From Acarospora socialis (taxonomy: Eukaryota; Ascomycota; Lecanoromycetes; Acarosporales; Acarosporaceae): a stretch of 64,000 nucleotides of DNA. A program made the position numbers and the translations under genes. Shown here in pieces: positions 46,025-56,267 of the stretch (position 1 is its first letter; each line of letters begins with the position of its first letter). The notes beneath the pieces are model-generated. The model was not told where the DNA came from. It ran no database searches and saw only the letters and a list, made by a program, of their open reading frames with translations. The DNA is taken from NCBI GenBank assembly GCA_025617375.2, contig JAMYGW020000005.1:1860001-1924000 (forward strand), written 5' to 3'.

Positions 46025-47300
46025 ACCTGTGAAGGGAAGGAGGAAACCAGATCCTCTCTGCTGTAATGTCTTTCAAGAACATAAACCGTTGTCAAAGCAT
46101 TTGTTTCCGTTCATAGCTCACCACCTCTGTTCATCAATGTGACGTTGCTACGCTCTCATTATTGGTAGATAGCTCATAGTCTTCCTAGATGCCAAGCAAT
46201 CTCGACCCTCTCAGACCTCCATGTTTTACATTGAGAACGCTACCTTACTCTCTCCACACTATCAAGACCTCTCTTCCCTACTCGAAACACTTCGGCAGCC
46301 CTCATATTCCCCAGATCATCTTCTCGATCTAGCAACCTCGCCCAGCCCACAACAAACCACCAAATTCCTCAGACCTTCTCTCTCCGGTCGCCTCCTCCTC
46401 ATTTTCTGACGGTGCAAACCTTGCTCTCCCCTCCTCAGCATAGCCATCTCCTCCAAACCTCCCCTAGCAACCTCCACGCTACATCACTATCAACCAAGCC
46501 CTAGCCGATTTCATAGCACAGACGATTCCCACGCACTTCCTGCATGGGCCCCACCTCCACCAATTATTCATTTCCCTCACCGGCCCATCCCCCCCACCCC
46601 CTTCTTCCACCTTGTCCGCAGTCAGCCCGAACCACACCGTCACTTCGAACCCACCAGCTTCCCGCTGCCCCTTTCACTACTTGCTAGCAACCTCGTTTTC
46701 AACCTCAGGCCTTAGACTTTGCCTTCCATGGACCAACGTGAAGATAGTGTCAGATCAAGACTAAGAGTACCGAGACGGAGTCTCTACGTGCGTGCGTAAC
46801 ATTGTGGATCGGGAGGGAGACAGGGGAATTCTATCCTCCTTGAAACGGAGTTCAGAGACGCTCGTCGACAAAAGAAACTTCCTGCTTTGCTGTTCGGAGG
46901 GCACGCACATTTATATGGGGGTCTATGGGTTGTGACGTTCAGAGTATCGATTTCATATTCATCCCGTTTAAGATCTTTCAGCATTGACTGCATGCGAGTG
47001 TCATTCATCCTGGATTAATTACCTTTCCACGAGTAAGGGTAATGGTCACAACATCTCTCCTTTGACTCAATCACAGGTGATCTCATTTGGCGTCGTTCAT
47101 GCATAGTGGTATCTTATTACAGGTACTATTGCTCTAATCGGATCAAATAAGTTCATAACGCATCAAGAGATCCGTCAACTGAACGCTCTCCTCGACGCCA
47201 AGACAAGCGACAAGGACATATACAGCCCACCCAGTAAGCGCCAACCAATGTTCCGAACGACGACCCCACCGTACCCACCCGAGCAATTGGCTCAAACAAC
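46025..47300. other. intergenic region
   Basis: About 1.28 kb between convergent genes. Pyrimidine-rich on the plus strand between 46220 and 46700. Short open frames only; nothing recognised. Confidence 0.4.
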
Positions 47301-50300
47301 TCACGCAAGATCCCCGCCGTACCCCTTAACCTCCACCACCAGATTCCCCACCGTACTAACCCCCCACAGCGCAATCAACCCCCAGCCAATCCGGCGATCC
47401 ATCCGCCACCCATTCCACGGCACCACAACCAACAACCCCACCAACGTGACCAGCAGCGTGACGCCACTGATAATCAGCGTCGTCGAGACCTCGATCTGAT
47501 AGGGCTTATACTTCATCGGACGCCCGGGGTGACGTTCATGCCTATGCTCGCCGTCCGTGACAGTCATATACAGCCCGCTGAGGCCGATGCCGAGGAGGAT
47601 GTTGAGGAGGGGCCCGCCGAAGCAAGCGGAGAGGGCCATGACGGGGTGGCCGAGTTTGGCGACTGTGATGTCGGCGACGAGGTCGCCGAGGGAGTTGCCG
47701 ACGGCGAAGACGGTGAGGCCGAGGATGGCGTCGGAGATGGCGAGGATGACGCCGACGGCTTTGAGGACGCCGACGACTTCGGACGCGATGGTGGAGATCC
47801 AGGCCACGCTGACGATGAAGCCGAGGAAGCAGAGGAGGTAGCGGTGACGTGGGGGCTGGGTGGCGGAGGTGGTGATGAGGAGGAGGCCGAAGAGGATGAG
47901 GGAGGCGAGGAGGGCGTAGAGGGAGGGTTTGAGGAGGTCTTGTGGGTTGAGCGGGTCGGACGTGTTGGCCCAGATGATGAGGACGATGAAGAAGGGGCCG
48001 GTGAAGATTTGGGTGGAGACGAGCCAGCGGTTCCATTCTTTGGAGGAAGATGGAGGAGATAAAGGGACGGCGGGGGAGGTTGAGGTGGTAGGTGATTGCT
48101 TGGATAGGTGAACTAGTGGCGATGAGGGGGGCTTGGCATGGGAAGGGTGGTGATGGTGATGGTGTCTCTCTGTCGAAGTCGCGACGGTAGCGGTGTTTCC
48201 GTGACCACCGTAGCCTTTCCCACGCTGTGGGTCCAAGCTGGGATAGTTATGGTGATTGGCGTCATGTGGACGTGGATCGAAGTATCCAGGCCAATTGATG
48301 CCAACCTGCAAGGATGGACTGTGCTGGGGCGAAGCTGTAATACTTCCTCCCAGGCCCTGGTATCCGTTTCCGGAGAGGCTCTTCGATTCAGGTTCGGCTA
48401 TGACAGCACTTGAATCATCATCGTCTGTCTCTGCCTCCACGACGGGAAGTGTAATTGCCAACAGAAAGACACTAGGTGCAGCGGCGACGCCCAGTAATTT
48501 CTCCCACAAGTTTTTGTCCTGCCAAGAGTATACGGTTGGGAATAATGTTGCGACTAGTACCCGTGGTGGAGGTAAAATCTTGTACGGCCACCACCGAAGT
48601 GGCTTCTCTTCGAAGAAGTCATTATATCCCTGTTGGTTGTAGGACGAATCCGAGAAAATACTGGGGGCGGGAAGACGTAGGCTGGGAAGTCGCGGGGTGC
48701 CGGTAGCGGAGTCGTAGGAGTCTTGAAATGTTGGAAATGGAGATACTGGATTAGAGCGCCGTGAACTCTCCTGTCTCGGAATCACAATCCTTGGGACGCG
48801 TTGAGAAGTATGCCTCGGGGAATGTCTAGGCGTCTCCACGCGCTCGCCGGCTGATCCGACTACTGGCTGGTAGTGTTTCGTGAAGCCGCTGAATTCACCT
48901 TTCGAAGGAGCGCGTCCCAGGGGCGTTCGACCATCATCAGCTGGAGCTGGACTTACGCCTCTCGATGCTGGCTCAGAGGTTGGAGGTGAGATCAAGAAGC
49001 TCGGCGGACGGGATGGGACCGATGATGAAGCTGTTGTTGATTGGCCAGGAGGCTGTAACCCGCCCCTATGACTTCCTGAGCGCCCTAAACGAGCAGATCC
49101 CGCAGTGGGAGGATGCAAGTTCAAATTTTTAGAACCGAGGCCCAATCCTAACGCATCGCCGGCAGAGACCGCCCTTGTCCGATGTGCAGCGGCACCCCGA
49201 TCGACGTCGACGGTGGGTCTCAAAAAACCACTCGCTCCGGCCTCTTCCGTGTTAATATCAGAAGTGGAGCTGATGTCAGGATCAGAGACGCTTAGAAGCT
49301 GGCCCTGCTGATGTGCTGTTGTGTATGTCGGATCATCCGAATAGCGTCTTAGATTTATTGGGATTGCCTGGATGTTCCTTGATTTCTGAAGTGACGATAG
49401 CACAGCCCTAAACTCTAGAGCCCCAACCAAACTAGGACGAATAGGCGTGGCCGTATTCCGGCGAGATCCTGCTTGCCGCTTGTTGATGCGCATGTTCCTG
49501 TTGATTTCGGCAAGCCAATAGTCGCGCCCTTCTTCATCCTCATCTTCATCATCCCCCGACATAAGGTAAGGAGTACCACCACGCTCCAAAGCCCGGAAAT
49601 CTTCAGCCGAGTTGCCGCGCAGCAGACTTCTCCGCTCACCAGCCGCAGCGTCTTCATCATACCCATTTTCTTCCTCCACTTCGAGCTCGCCACCAGCAGA
49701 CACTTCAAAGTGACCCCTTGCAGCCGCTTCACGATCCTTCCTTCGCCAACGTCGAGCCAGATACCAGTGCCACACCACGACAACGATTACATAAAACACA
49801 TAGAAAGCCACCATCACGGCGCATTCCCAGAGATGCAAACTGCCATCCGCAAGGAACACCAGGCTGAAGCTCGCAGCAACAATGAAGAAACAAACGTCCC
49901 TTACGAAGCTCTTCCGTGCGACATTGAACGGTCTCACCAGAGCCATGGATCCTGCAACCACAGCTGTAATGAATCCAGCAGCACCAATGAGCTCACCAAC
50001 CGCAAGACTGCCGCTGTGCGTCTTCATTGCTGCAAAGGTCGAGAAAACGTCCGGACTACCATTTCCAAAAGCCAAGAATGTAACTCCCGCCATGCTTTCA
50101 CTCATACCCAAAATGTTCGCGATTGTACTGAGGTTTATACAGAAGAAGTCGCTCGCGGCAATGCCAATGGTGCTGAAAAGTAGGCCCAGCCATATGACCA
50201 GGATCGCAAAGGCAACGGGCTTGGCTCGATCAAGCTTGCAATGGTAGAGCTGCAGGTATGAAAACAGTCCTGTCTCTTCATCGGGACAATTGGCCTTGAT

Positions 50301-50672
50301 GAACGCGCACTGGTCTTTGGCGTTGTGGACGAAGCGACACTGCGGAGGTGAAACGGTTAGCAACAGCTCGAGGTGCAGCTACGGTAATGAAGCTGGGAAC
50401 ATATGTAGCATTACCTCTTGTTCTCTCTTCACGAGCGGTGTATGCATTCCCTGGATCGCCTCCGAGGGTTCCAGGTACCTCCTCCCCAGAGTTGCGCCAT
50501 TTGCGGCCTCCACATACTGAACAGAGCTCTTTTTTAGAAAGCTCACTGTAGTCAGCAGGCAGAGTATCAAGATGCATAGATAGAATGGCCGCGCGGAGTA
50601 CTTTCGTTTCGGTGATAGAACCGTAGAACGGAACGATCGCAACAGCGAAGGTGACGAGGGTTGATGACCCAT
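47301..50672 (-). CDS. Na+/Ca2+ exchanger-family cation transporter
   Basis: Two exons, 50672-50415 and 50339-47301, give 1098 residues. Residues 1-86 include one hydrophobic segment (FYLCILILCLLTTVSFL), a signal anchor or signal peptide. The first exchanger repeat has FLAFGNGSPDVFSTFAAM with the alpha-1 GNGSPD motif; the second has FAVGNSLGDLVADITVAKLG, the alpha-2 motif. A 450-residue cytosolic loop between them is disordered, Ser/Pro-rich, with a poly-His run (HHHHHHPSHAKP) near residue 745. The architecture is that of fungal NCX/NCKX members, likely in vacuole or ER. It runs convergent to the LPxELR group. Confidence 0.93.
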
Positions 50673-51213
50673 CTCAGATGCATGATATTGATTCGCAACT
50701 GGCGATGAACATCGAGAATAGAGGGTAGAGATGAGGGCGACTTGAGTAATAATAACGATAATAGGAATACTCTATCTCTTTGCCGCACAATACTCCAATC
50801 TCCGCCACCAACTCTCCATAACCGGCTCCTCTACCGGGAGAGCTTGGCCTTGAACCTTCACTATCAGCGCAAAGTGACGTGCGCCAATACTTACCGATAT
50901 GACTCAGCAAGTTTGGGCGGTGCGATACTCGGTAAAGCTGTTCTGCGTACAGCTGAGTAAGCCCGTGATATTTGTTGTTTACATACCATCGATATGTTCC
51001 CATCACACCCGAAGGACGGAGAAGCTGCCTCATACGAAAGATGAACCTCTGAGGTCAAACAATACCTGAATCTCTTTTCTCCCAGCCTTCGGCCGCTCGG
51101 TGGTGTGAGTGTGGATTCTGCACGATGCTTGAGGTGAGGTGCAGATCACATGACTGCGAAATGGCGCCTCCATAATTAACCACTGTTGTACTCGTACGGA
51201 GATATTTCTAGGC
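50673..51213. other. intergenic region upstream of the exchanger gene
   Basis: About 540 bp of leader and promoter sequence for the exchanger, ending at the inverted-repeat element. No gene seen. Confidence 0.4.
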
Positions 51214-51717
51214 GGCCCGTGATACTCGTAGATCCCTACTTACTAGTCATAGACCCCTCGTTTACTAGTCGTAGACCCCCCAAAATCGGATAGTAGTTTC
51301 AGGCTTTTGTGCCTGGACTCAAGTCTAAATTCATGTCTGAACTCAAGTCTAAATCCATGTCTGGACTCACACCTCCACATTGTGTGTCTATCCTCTAAGT
51401 ACTACACTTCGTCAAGTTCTTCGTTCACATCCTCACTGTTCTAGTTGTCCTTGCTGTCTTTTCTTCACTGATTTGGAGGTTGAGAAGTCTTGTTGGTTCA
51501 AATATTCAGGTTAGGTGTGATATTAGGTGTGAGTTTAGGCTTGAGTTCAGGCACAAAAGCCTGAAACTACTATCCGATTTTGGGGGGTTCTACGACTAGT
51601 AAATGAGGGGTCTATGACTACAGTTCCGGGTCGTAAATGAATGCGTTCGCTTAGCCCTGCTCCGCCTAAGACCTAGAACTATACCTAGTAAGTAAGGGTC
51701 TACGTGTATCACGGGCC
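51214..51717. mobile_element. 504-bp non-autonomous DNA element with long terminal inverted repeats
   Basis: Ends match inversely: GGCCCGTGATAC on the left (51214) and its complement ending 51717. The match continues inward for about 115 bp (CTTACTAG, CATAGACCCCTC, TTTACTAGTCGTAGA, AAAATCGGATAGTAGTTTC, AGGCTTTTGTGCCTG) with few mismatches. The right arm carries about 67 extra bases between CTTACTAG and the CATAGACC block. The middle has two 24-bp tandem units (51315-51362, ACTCAAGTCTAAAT core). No transposase frame fits. I see no convincing target-site duplication. Likely a MITE, family unknown. Confidence 0.75.
51315..51362. repeat. two 24-bp tandem units inside the inverted-repeat element
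   Basis: Two near-identical copies sharing ACTCAAGTCTAAAT and CATGTCT, differing at two positions, followed by a truncated third copy. Confidence 0.8.
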
Positions 51718-51775
51718 TCACAGTAGCAGGAGGTTAGCGACAGATATACTGAAAGAAGGATAGTTTTCTGATCGC

Positions 51776-51870
51776 GGCGCAACTCGACTCCGGCTGAGTA
51801 ATTGGCGCAGCGCGATGGTGCAACTCCACTCCGGCTTAGCAATTGGCGGCGCAAGTCCACTCCGACTTGA
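51776..51870. repeat. degenerate tandem repeat, three units
   Basis: Units starting at 51776, 51817 and 51848 share GGYGCAA and CTCCACTCCGGCT-like text, plus AATTGGCG spacers. Spacing is 41 and 31 bp. It lies just upstream of the NmrA-like gene and just outside the inverted-repeat element. Confidence 0.65.
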
Positions 51871-51991
51871 AACGTGGTAGCAACTGGCGCGACACCGAAG
51901 CCATATAGATATATTCCGGTAATGTACCAGTTACTCTCGAACCAGGAAAACTCGCATCTTTTATTACAGCCAATGCAACTAAACAGCAACT

Positions 51992-52864
51992 ATGAAGGTC
52001 CTTCTTATTGGAGCAACCGGCAATCTGGGTATTCGCCTCGTAGCGGCGCTCCTCACACATGGCCATAGCGTTGTTGCGTACGTCCGGTCCTCGAACAAAC
52101 TTGAGTCTCTTCTTCCAACGTCTGTATACCGCCAAATCGCCGTTGTTCAGGGCGATGCCACGGATCCAGTCTCAATCAAGAGGGCCATCTTGGATGCCAG
52201 CTGTGATGCTGTTGTCAATACCGCCGGTTTAGCGGCCTTACCTCCTTGGGGGAAAAGTGAACTGCCTATAATATTTCACGCAGTCCTGGACGGTGTACGA
52301 GAAGCAGGATTGGAAAGAAAGAAACCGCTGAGAACTTGGTTCTTAGCTGGCCTGGGAGTATTATACTACCCAGGATCAGAATCGATGCTCTCAAACTAGT
52401 GAGTACAGTCACAATAGCATTCTCACCTCATACAACGCCGTTTGTACCTTCTTTGGAAAGGGTAGCTTGGATATTTCATCAACTCTGGAATACTAAGAGC
52501 CTGCAGCGTTCCCATTTACCTCGAACACCGCCAAAATCTCCGCCTTCTTAAATCCCTCCCACCGAACACGCTCGACTGGTCTATGCTTTGCCCAATGACC
52601 ATGACCCCCGAGTTCTCAGACATCAGTGTACCTACGAAAACTTTGCATGGGAAACTGATCGCAAATGCCGCGACTCCACCATTGTGGCACGATTCCTTGA
52701 TAAAGCACATTCCCTTGATCGGGAAGACGCTTTTGTGCGCCATGAATTCCCCTCGCTATGAGACCACACTTGAACAGAACGCAGACTTCATTGCTAGTGA
52801 CCTCGAGAGCTACGAGAGCCGGTGGAGTGGGATGACAGTAGGAGTTGTCGATGGGTCAAAGTGA
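51992..52864 (+). CDS. NmrA/SDR-like NAD(P)-binding protein
   Basis: Two exons, 51992-52398 and 52507-52864, give 254 residues. The start MKVLLIGATGNLGIRLVAA is a Rossmann GATGNLG dinucleotide site. VVQGDATDPVSIKRAI and DAVVNTAGLA follow the extended SDR/NmrA pattern. After the intron, LPPNTLDWSMLCPMTM matches the family LDWTxLRPxxM region. The Tyr-X3-Lys catalytic pair is not evident, as usual in regulatory NmrA proteins. A donor-like GTGAGT overlaps the stop, so a further exon cannot be excluded. Confidence 0.75.
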
Positions 52865-53009
52865 GTTCATCGTAGGGGAGGACTTTTCAGAATATTCTCA
52901 AAATTACTTCAATATTCTAATATAGATTACCTAGATGATTAAATAATGTGAATTCCCATCTTGGAATTTGTTTTAACACCTCATAAGTTTTTCGTCAACT
53001 TATTTGATC
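52865..53009. other. short AT-rich spacer
   Basis: AT-rich spacer between the NmrA-like gene and an orphan exporter fragment. No motif seen. Confidence 0.3.
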
Positions 53010-53183
53010 AGCTTCCTGGGAGGTGCTATTGCAGGTATCATCTACAGCACCATCTTCAACAGCAAAATCAAGACTGCTCTTCCAGCACAGCTCTTCACAG
53101 CAGCCATCAACCCGGGATTGGCAGCATCAAGTCTTTCTAAACTGATCTTGGCTCTCACGTCAGGCAATGCAGATACTTTTTAA
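53010..53183 (+). pseudogene. orphan C-terminal fragment of a Tri12-like MFS exporter
   Basis: A 57-codon frame reads SFLGGAIAGIIYSTIFNSKI and later NPGLAASSLSKLILALTSG before a stop. This matches the last-but-one transmembrane helix and following loop of fungal Tri12/siderophore-type exporters. There are no preceding helices in any frame. It is either a truncated gene relic or a lone exon left by rearrangement. Confidence 0.5.
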
Positions 53184-53917
53184 TCCATACCCTGTGTCAT
53201 CCCGGATGTGATCGAATCATTCATTGTTCAAGAGACTTGTTGGAAGTTGTTTACAAGAGATAAAGGCTAGCTGTAATGCTCCGTAAGAGCTATAACTTTG
53301 CTAGAGCTTTTCGATTGCTAATTGGTCACAGAGGTCTATTACACTAAGCTCTACATAGCTAGAATGCTCCACTCTGATCAATTTGCCGCGCGAGATTTAA
53401 AAGAAAGTGCAGTCAAAAGGTGAAGCCGATTTTGCAAACGTCTATATCAGTGCTGGAAGCCTGTCACGTCGACTACTGCAATAAAACGATGCTTTTTGTG
53501 CTTTCCGCACTTTTCAGGCCGGACTGTCCAATGAGACTCGCACTGACGTGTTATCCACAGTTTTTGACCCAATAAAATAAAGGTTCGCGCCGTTTATTAA
53601 GCTATATATGCACTCGGCCCAAGCGTGTTGGATATTTCTGTAGAGAAGTTTGAACGGCTGAATACCTGCCATTCAAAGCAGTTTTGTTGTTTTAACAGCT
53701 TGTTGACAATTCTAGCTCTCTTGGTCACTTGTGCTCGAATACTAATGTCCACTCTTCAAGAAGATTCGATTTCTGTTATATCTCGCCCCCATACCAGAGC
53801 AGCCGAAGGGAATGGCAGCTAGAATTCTTGTTTGTTATGGAGGATCATCGCTTTGGTTCGTTCAGAGTTGAAGACTGTCAAACTTGGTTTGTGAGTCTAA
53901 AAGCACAATGCTCTAAG
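53184..53917. other. AT-rich intergenic region
   Basis: Between the exporter fragment and the CorA-like gene. A short frame from 53625 and one near 53836 (MEDHRFGSFRVEDCQTW) might be 5' exons of the CorA-like gene, but no acceptable splice junction joins them. Confidence 0.3.
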
Positions 53918-55449
53918 CTTCTTCAACGACTGATGACACCCAGGCCTTCCTCTCAAATTTCTGGGAGTTTTGGCCCCGGAGATTTCAGATCCTCTATAAT
54001 GACGAAGTACTGTCAGCAAACCTCTGGCCCAGGGTTCTTAATCGCGCAAGGCATAAAAGTAGCAATGTCCAGTTAAACTTTCAACTAGGGTATGGGGCCT
54101 TGAAGCCTTCTCGTTCTGAATGGTCTACTGACAGCTGTAATTCAATTCAAGCGCCGACTGTCCGAGGAATCTTAAACACATCCGAGCGGTCTTCCATTCC
54201 TAGTAGTGCAGGCTTAGATCCTTCCATTAACGCTCAGGAAAACGAAGCACTTCAGAGTCATCTGGACACTAAGGCTAGGAAGTCTCAGGCCTTTACTTCC
54301 TTACAAGACGATTCCATGACCCAGCTCAACAACCTGGCAAAGGATGGTATCTATGTCTTTACTTGGCTCAACACCGAAGAAGTCAACGATGACACCAACT
54401 ATGCAAGAGTAAATAAAACACGGCTACAGAATGACCTTGAAAGCGTGGATCATTATTTCCGCCGCAATACCAGTCTCAGCGAGCGCAGTGCATACAAGGA
54501 ATGCCTTCAGGTCCCTCATTCCGTTGTCTATAGTTCACTTGAGCAAGAAGGAAGAATTATTGAAGAGTTAGTTGCAAAGGATCAGAAAGAAATGAGGGAT
54601 AATATGCGGAACAAAACAAATAAGCGATTAATCTACGAGGAAAGAGTTGATATGGTCAATGTTGCACAGTCCATGTTTCAATTCTTCTTGCCTTTGACAT
54701 TCGAAGGTCCAACGGTCTTGAAGTATTGGGGAGCCATTCACCAATTGCTGGTGGTGAGTACCCCAATAGAACCACGCTCATACATTCTAAGGCATAAACA
54801 GATGTTGTCTCCCAATGAATCTGGAGATCAACCAAAGCAGTTGAAGAAGGGACAGGAAACCAAAGATATTCTTAACGTCAGTGAGAAACATGTTGGAGAC
54901 ATTGGTGCAAACTTGGAAGTGATAGTCCGACGACTTATTCAACCTTTCAAAGATCTGTTCTCCCATGCGGAACCCACAGAAATAAAGCAGAACTTCCGTC
55001 AAATCTACTCCAACAAGGACCGTCAGGAATCCGCCATCTACGTCTTCACCATCGTGACCGTCGTCTTCCTTCCTCTTAGCACCGTTGCCAGCATCCTTGG
55101 GATGAATACCAACGATGTCCGCAACATGGAGATCAATCAATGGGTGTACTGGGCCGTCGCTATCCCGGTGACGTGTATCATTATCCTTCTCTGCCTGGCC
55201 TGGACGGACGAATTGGGAAACATCTGGATAGGCTTCGCAGATATTTGGCGTCGTAGGAGCAGGTGGAGAAGCAGTAATGGCTACAGACCCTTGATAGGTC
55301 GGTACCCTATGGTTACGCCTTATGAGGAGGAGGGACGCAGGTATATCTCACCGCCGCCGATGATACCACCGATGCCGCAGCAGATGATACCATCGATACC
55401 ACAGCAGATAACACCACCGATGCCGCAACCGATGCACCGCGGCTGGTGA
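53918..55449 (+). CDS. CorA-like divalent cation transporter (5' end unresolved)
   Basis: The frame is open from 53917; an AG acceptor at 53916-53917 makes an upstream exon likely. The first in-frame ATG (54316) would remove text that looks coding (SNFWEFWPRRFQILYN). The body has heptad-like helices (about 54330-55010) and ends with two membrane segments: IYVFTIVTVVFLPLSTVASI then WVYWAVAIPVTCIIILLCLAW. Between them is the loop LGMNTNDV with the GMN signature of CorA channels. The C-tail has three Met/Pro/Gln repeats (MIPPMPQQ, MIPSIPQQ, ITPPMPQP). Fungal CorA-like proteins form a large family, most not tested for transport. The 3' end is firm; the start is not. Confidence 0.72.
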
Positions 55450-56267
55450 GTCGCACGAGCAATAACTTCGGACGAGAAGGATATATATCACTGATCAAAG
55501 ACGGAGGAGGTTGGAATCTATGATAGTAAATCAAGTTAAACACTGGATTTCACACGTAAATTTCATTCTACTATATAGTAGATTCAATAGATGCCTTTCT
55601 CACTGTAAAATTCAGACAAATCATCTTACATCTGCTCGTTGTTGAGCACAGCGAGCATACTCTATTGTGTATCTTTCTTATATACTTTTTAACAGATTTA
55701 TCTGCTGAATTTTTACCTATTCAGACATAATTGTAAAACCCTTTTCTTGTTTATTAGTCACTACTTAAGGTAGTTCTCGAAGTGAGAACCGATGATTTCT
55801 AACTTTCTGATGCAAGAAGTTGTCGCCACGCCAAATACAAAAGCGCGCAGTAACTTTTATTGCAATCCTACCATACAAGATCTAGTAGTAGACTGTAATG
55901 ATCTTGCAGAGCATATACGGTCTTCTGCTTTCGCCATGATATTAATATACTGCTTGGTTTCCTCGCCATATCTGTGTCTTAATTAATCGGTTGAAGCGGG
56001 CTTGTTTCAATACTCGAAGATTTGGCGTGGCCACGACTTCTCGCATGGGGCCCCGGAGCCTCGGAAACTCCCTCTTCTTCCGGTCGGTGCACAGGGCAGC
56101 TCATTGTTTACGCGAAATAAACATCGCGACATTCACCATCAGCGAAATCTAGAGCGACGAGTAGCGAGTAACGACGAGAAGAAAACTAGCTCACTGGAGT
56201 AGTTGGAGGGACTTATGCTGCCAGTAGCATCATTTCTAATATCTCGTCGAGAAAGCAGATTCACGCA
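55450..56267. other. AT-rich intergenic region
   Basis: About 820 bp between the CorA-like gene and the condensin gene. AT-rich from 55490 to 55790; no gene or repeat recognised. Confidence 0.4.

Noticed and set aside
47529-48062. Acidic plus-strand frame
   Set aside because: Antisense to the exchanger's second repeat, which has clear motifs.
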